From contig NZ_KB899388.1 in NCBI RefSeq assembly GCF_000378185.1, positions 43,335 to 107,334 of the forward strand: a stretch of 64,000 bases of DNA, read 5' to 3'. Position numbers and translations under genes: made by a program. Source of the stretch: Salinimonas chungwhensis DSM 16280. Its GTDB lineage: Bacteria > Pseudomonadota > Gammaproteobacteria > Enterobacterales > Alteromonadaceae. Positions 63,998 through 64,000 of the stretch are shown here, piece by piece; within the stretch, counting starts at the first letter, position 1; every line of letters starts with the position of its first letter. The notes beneath the pieces were generated by a model. The model did no database searches. It was not told where the DNA came from and worked only from the letters and a program-made list of their open reading frames with translations.

Positions 63998-64000
63998 TGG

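Noticed and set aside
1..64000. CRISPR arrays, tRNA, rRNA, insertion sequences, prophage
   Set aside because: I scanned for regular direct repeats, tRNA-like cloverleaf sequences, transposase and integrase genes. XerC is the only recombinase and it is chromosomal. None was found.

Overview
The window reads as a chromosomal stretch of a marine gammaproteobacterium, most likely of the family Alteromonadaceae (an Alteromonas or Salinimonas relative). The family is inferred from protein style and gene order; the genus is a guess. Supporting signs are the block lptM-lysA-dapF-DUF484-xerC-yigB as in enteric and marine gammaproteobacteria, uvrA next to a YajR-type MFS gene, an SSB with a Gln/Gly/Asn-rich tail, and mid-range base composition. 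Genes are tightly packed, and many convergent pairs end within 0-5 bases of each other. I see no rRNA, tRNA, CRISPR, prophage or insertion sequence.

Layout. 1-3.4 kb: end of a sugar operon (partial GH1 beta-glucosidase, GPH sugar transporter, LacI regulator). 3.7-5.2 kb: PepSY lipoprotein, cytochrome b561 and a secreted tyrosine-phosphatase-like protein. 5.2-9.0 kb: secreted GH13 alpha-amylase, a PRISE-type reductase and a divergent LysR regulator. 9.4-18.4 kb: ssb, RDD protein, M28 peptidase, alpha/beta-hydrolase lipoprotein, HAD phosphatase, YajR-type MFS and uvrA. 18.4-22 kb: thioesterase, 2OG-Fe(II) oxygenase, patatin, DUF3299 protein, pyrophosphatase. 22-28.6 kb: fbp, mpl-ubiX-S1/P1 nuclease, rraA, PAP2 phosphatase and an MJ1255-type glycosyltransferase. 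28.6-34 kb: lptM, lysA, dapF, DUF484, xerC, yigB and convergent cysE. 34.4-43.4 kb: CsbD stress protein, SOS-controlled uvrD, a two-receiver diguanylate cyclase, rarD, mgtE, recQ, a GST. 43.5-53.4 kb: selO, a 7TM-PAS-GGDEF-EAL protein, ribA, an ATP-grasp enzyme, a DUF1439 protein, an MscS channel, an MCP and a small Cys-motif protein. 53.4-56.2 kb: a deacetylase overlapping an acetyl-CoA hydrolase/transferase-GNAT fusion. 56.4-61.4 kb: an AcrAB-like RND pump with a divergent AcrR-like repressor and a recognisable operator. 61.6-63.1 kb: DnaJ-related and DUF1499 proteins. The last ~0.9 kb has no supportable gene and ends in a run of hairpins.

How it fits together. Most of the window is housekeeping: DNA repair (uvrA, uvrD, recQ, ssb), cell-wall and lysine synthesis (lysA, dapF, mpl), central carbon (fbp, ppa) and cofactors (ribA, ubiX). 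Around this lie polysaccharide use (GH1, GH13), signalling (two c-di-GMP proteins, one MCP) and stress or efflux functions. No wholly new system is evident. The best leads are the deacetylase/acyl-CoA/GNAT pair, the right-edge hairpin cluster, the MCP with histidines in its membrane domain, and the two operator calls (LexA at uvrD, AcrR-like at the RND pump). A 52-residue lptM gene, easily missed, precedes lysA.
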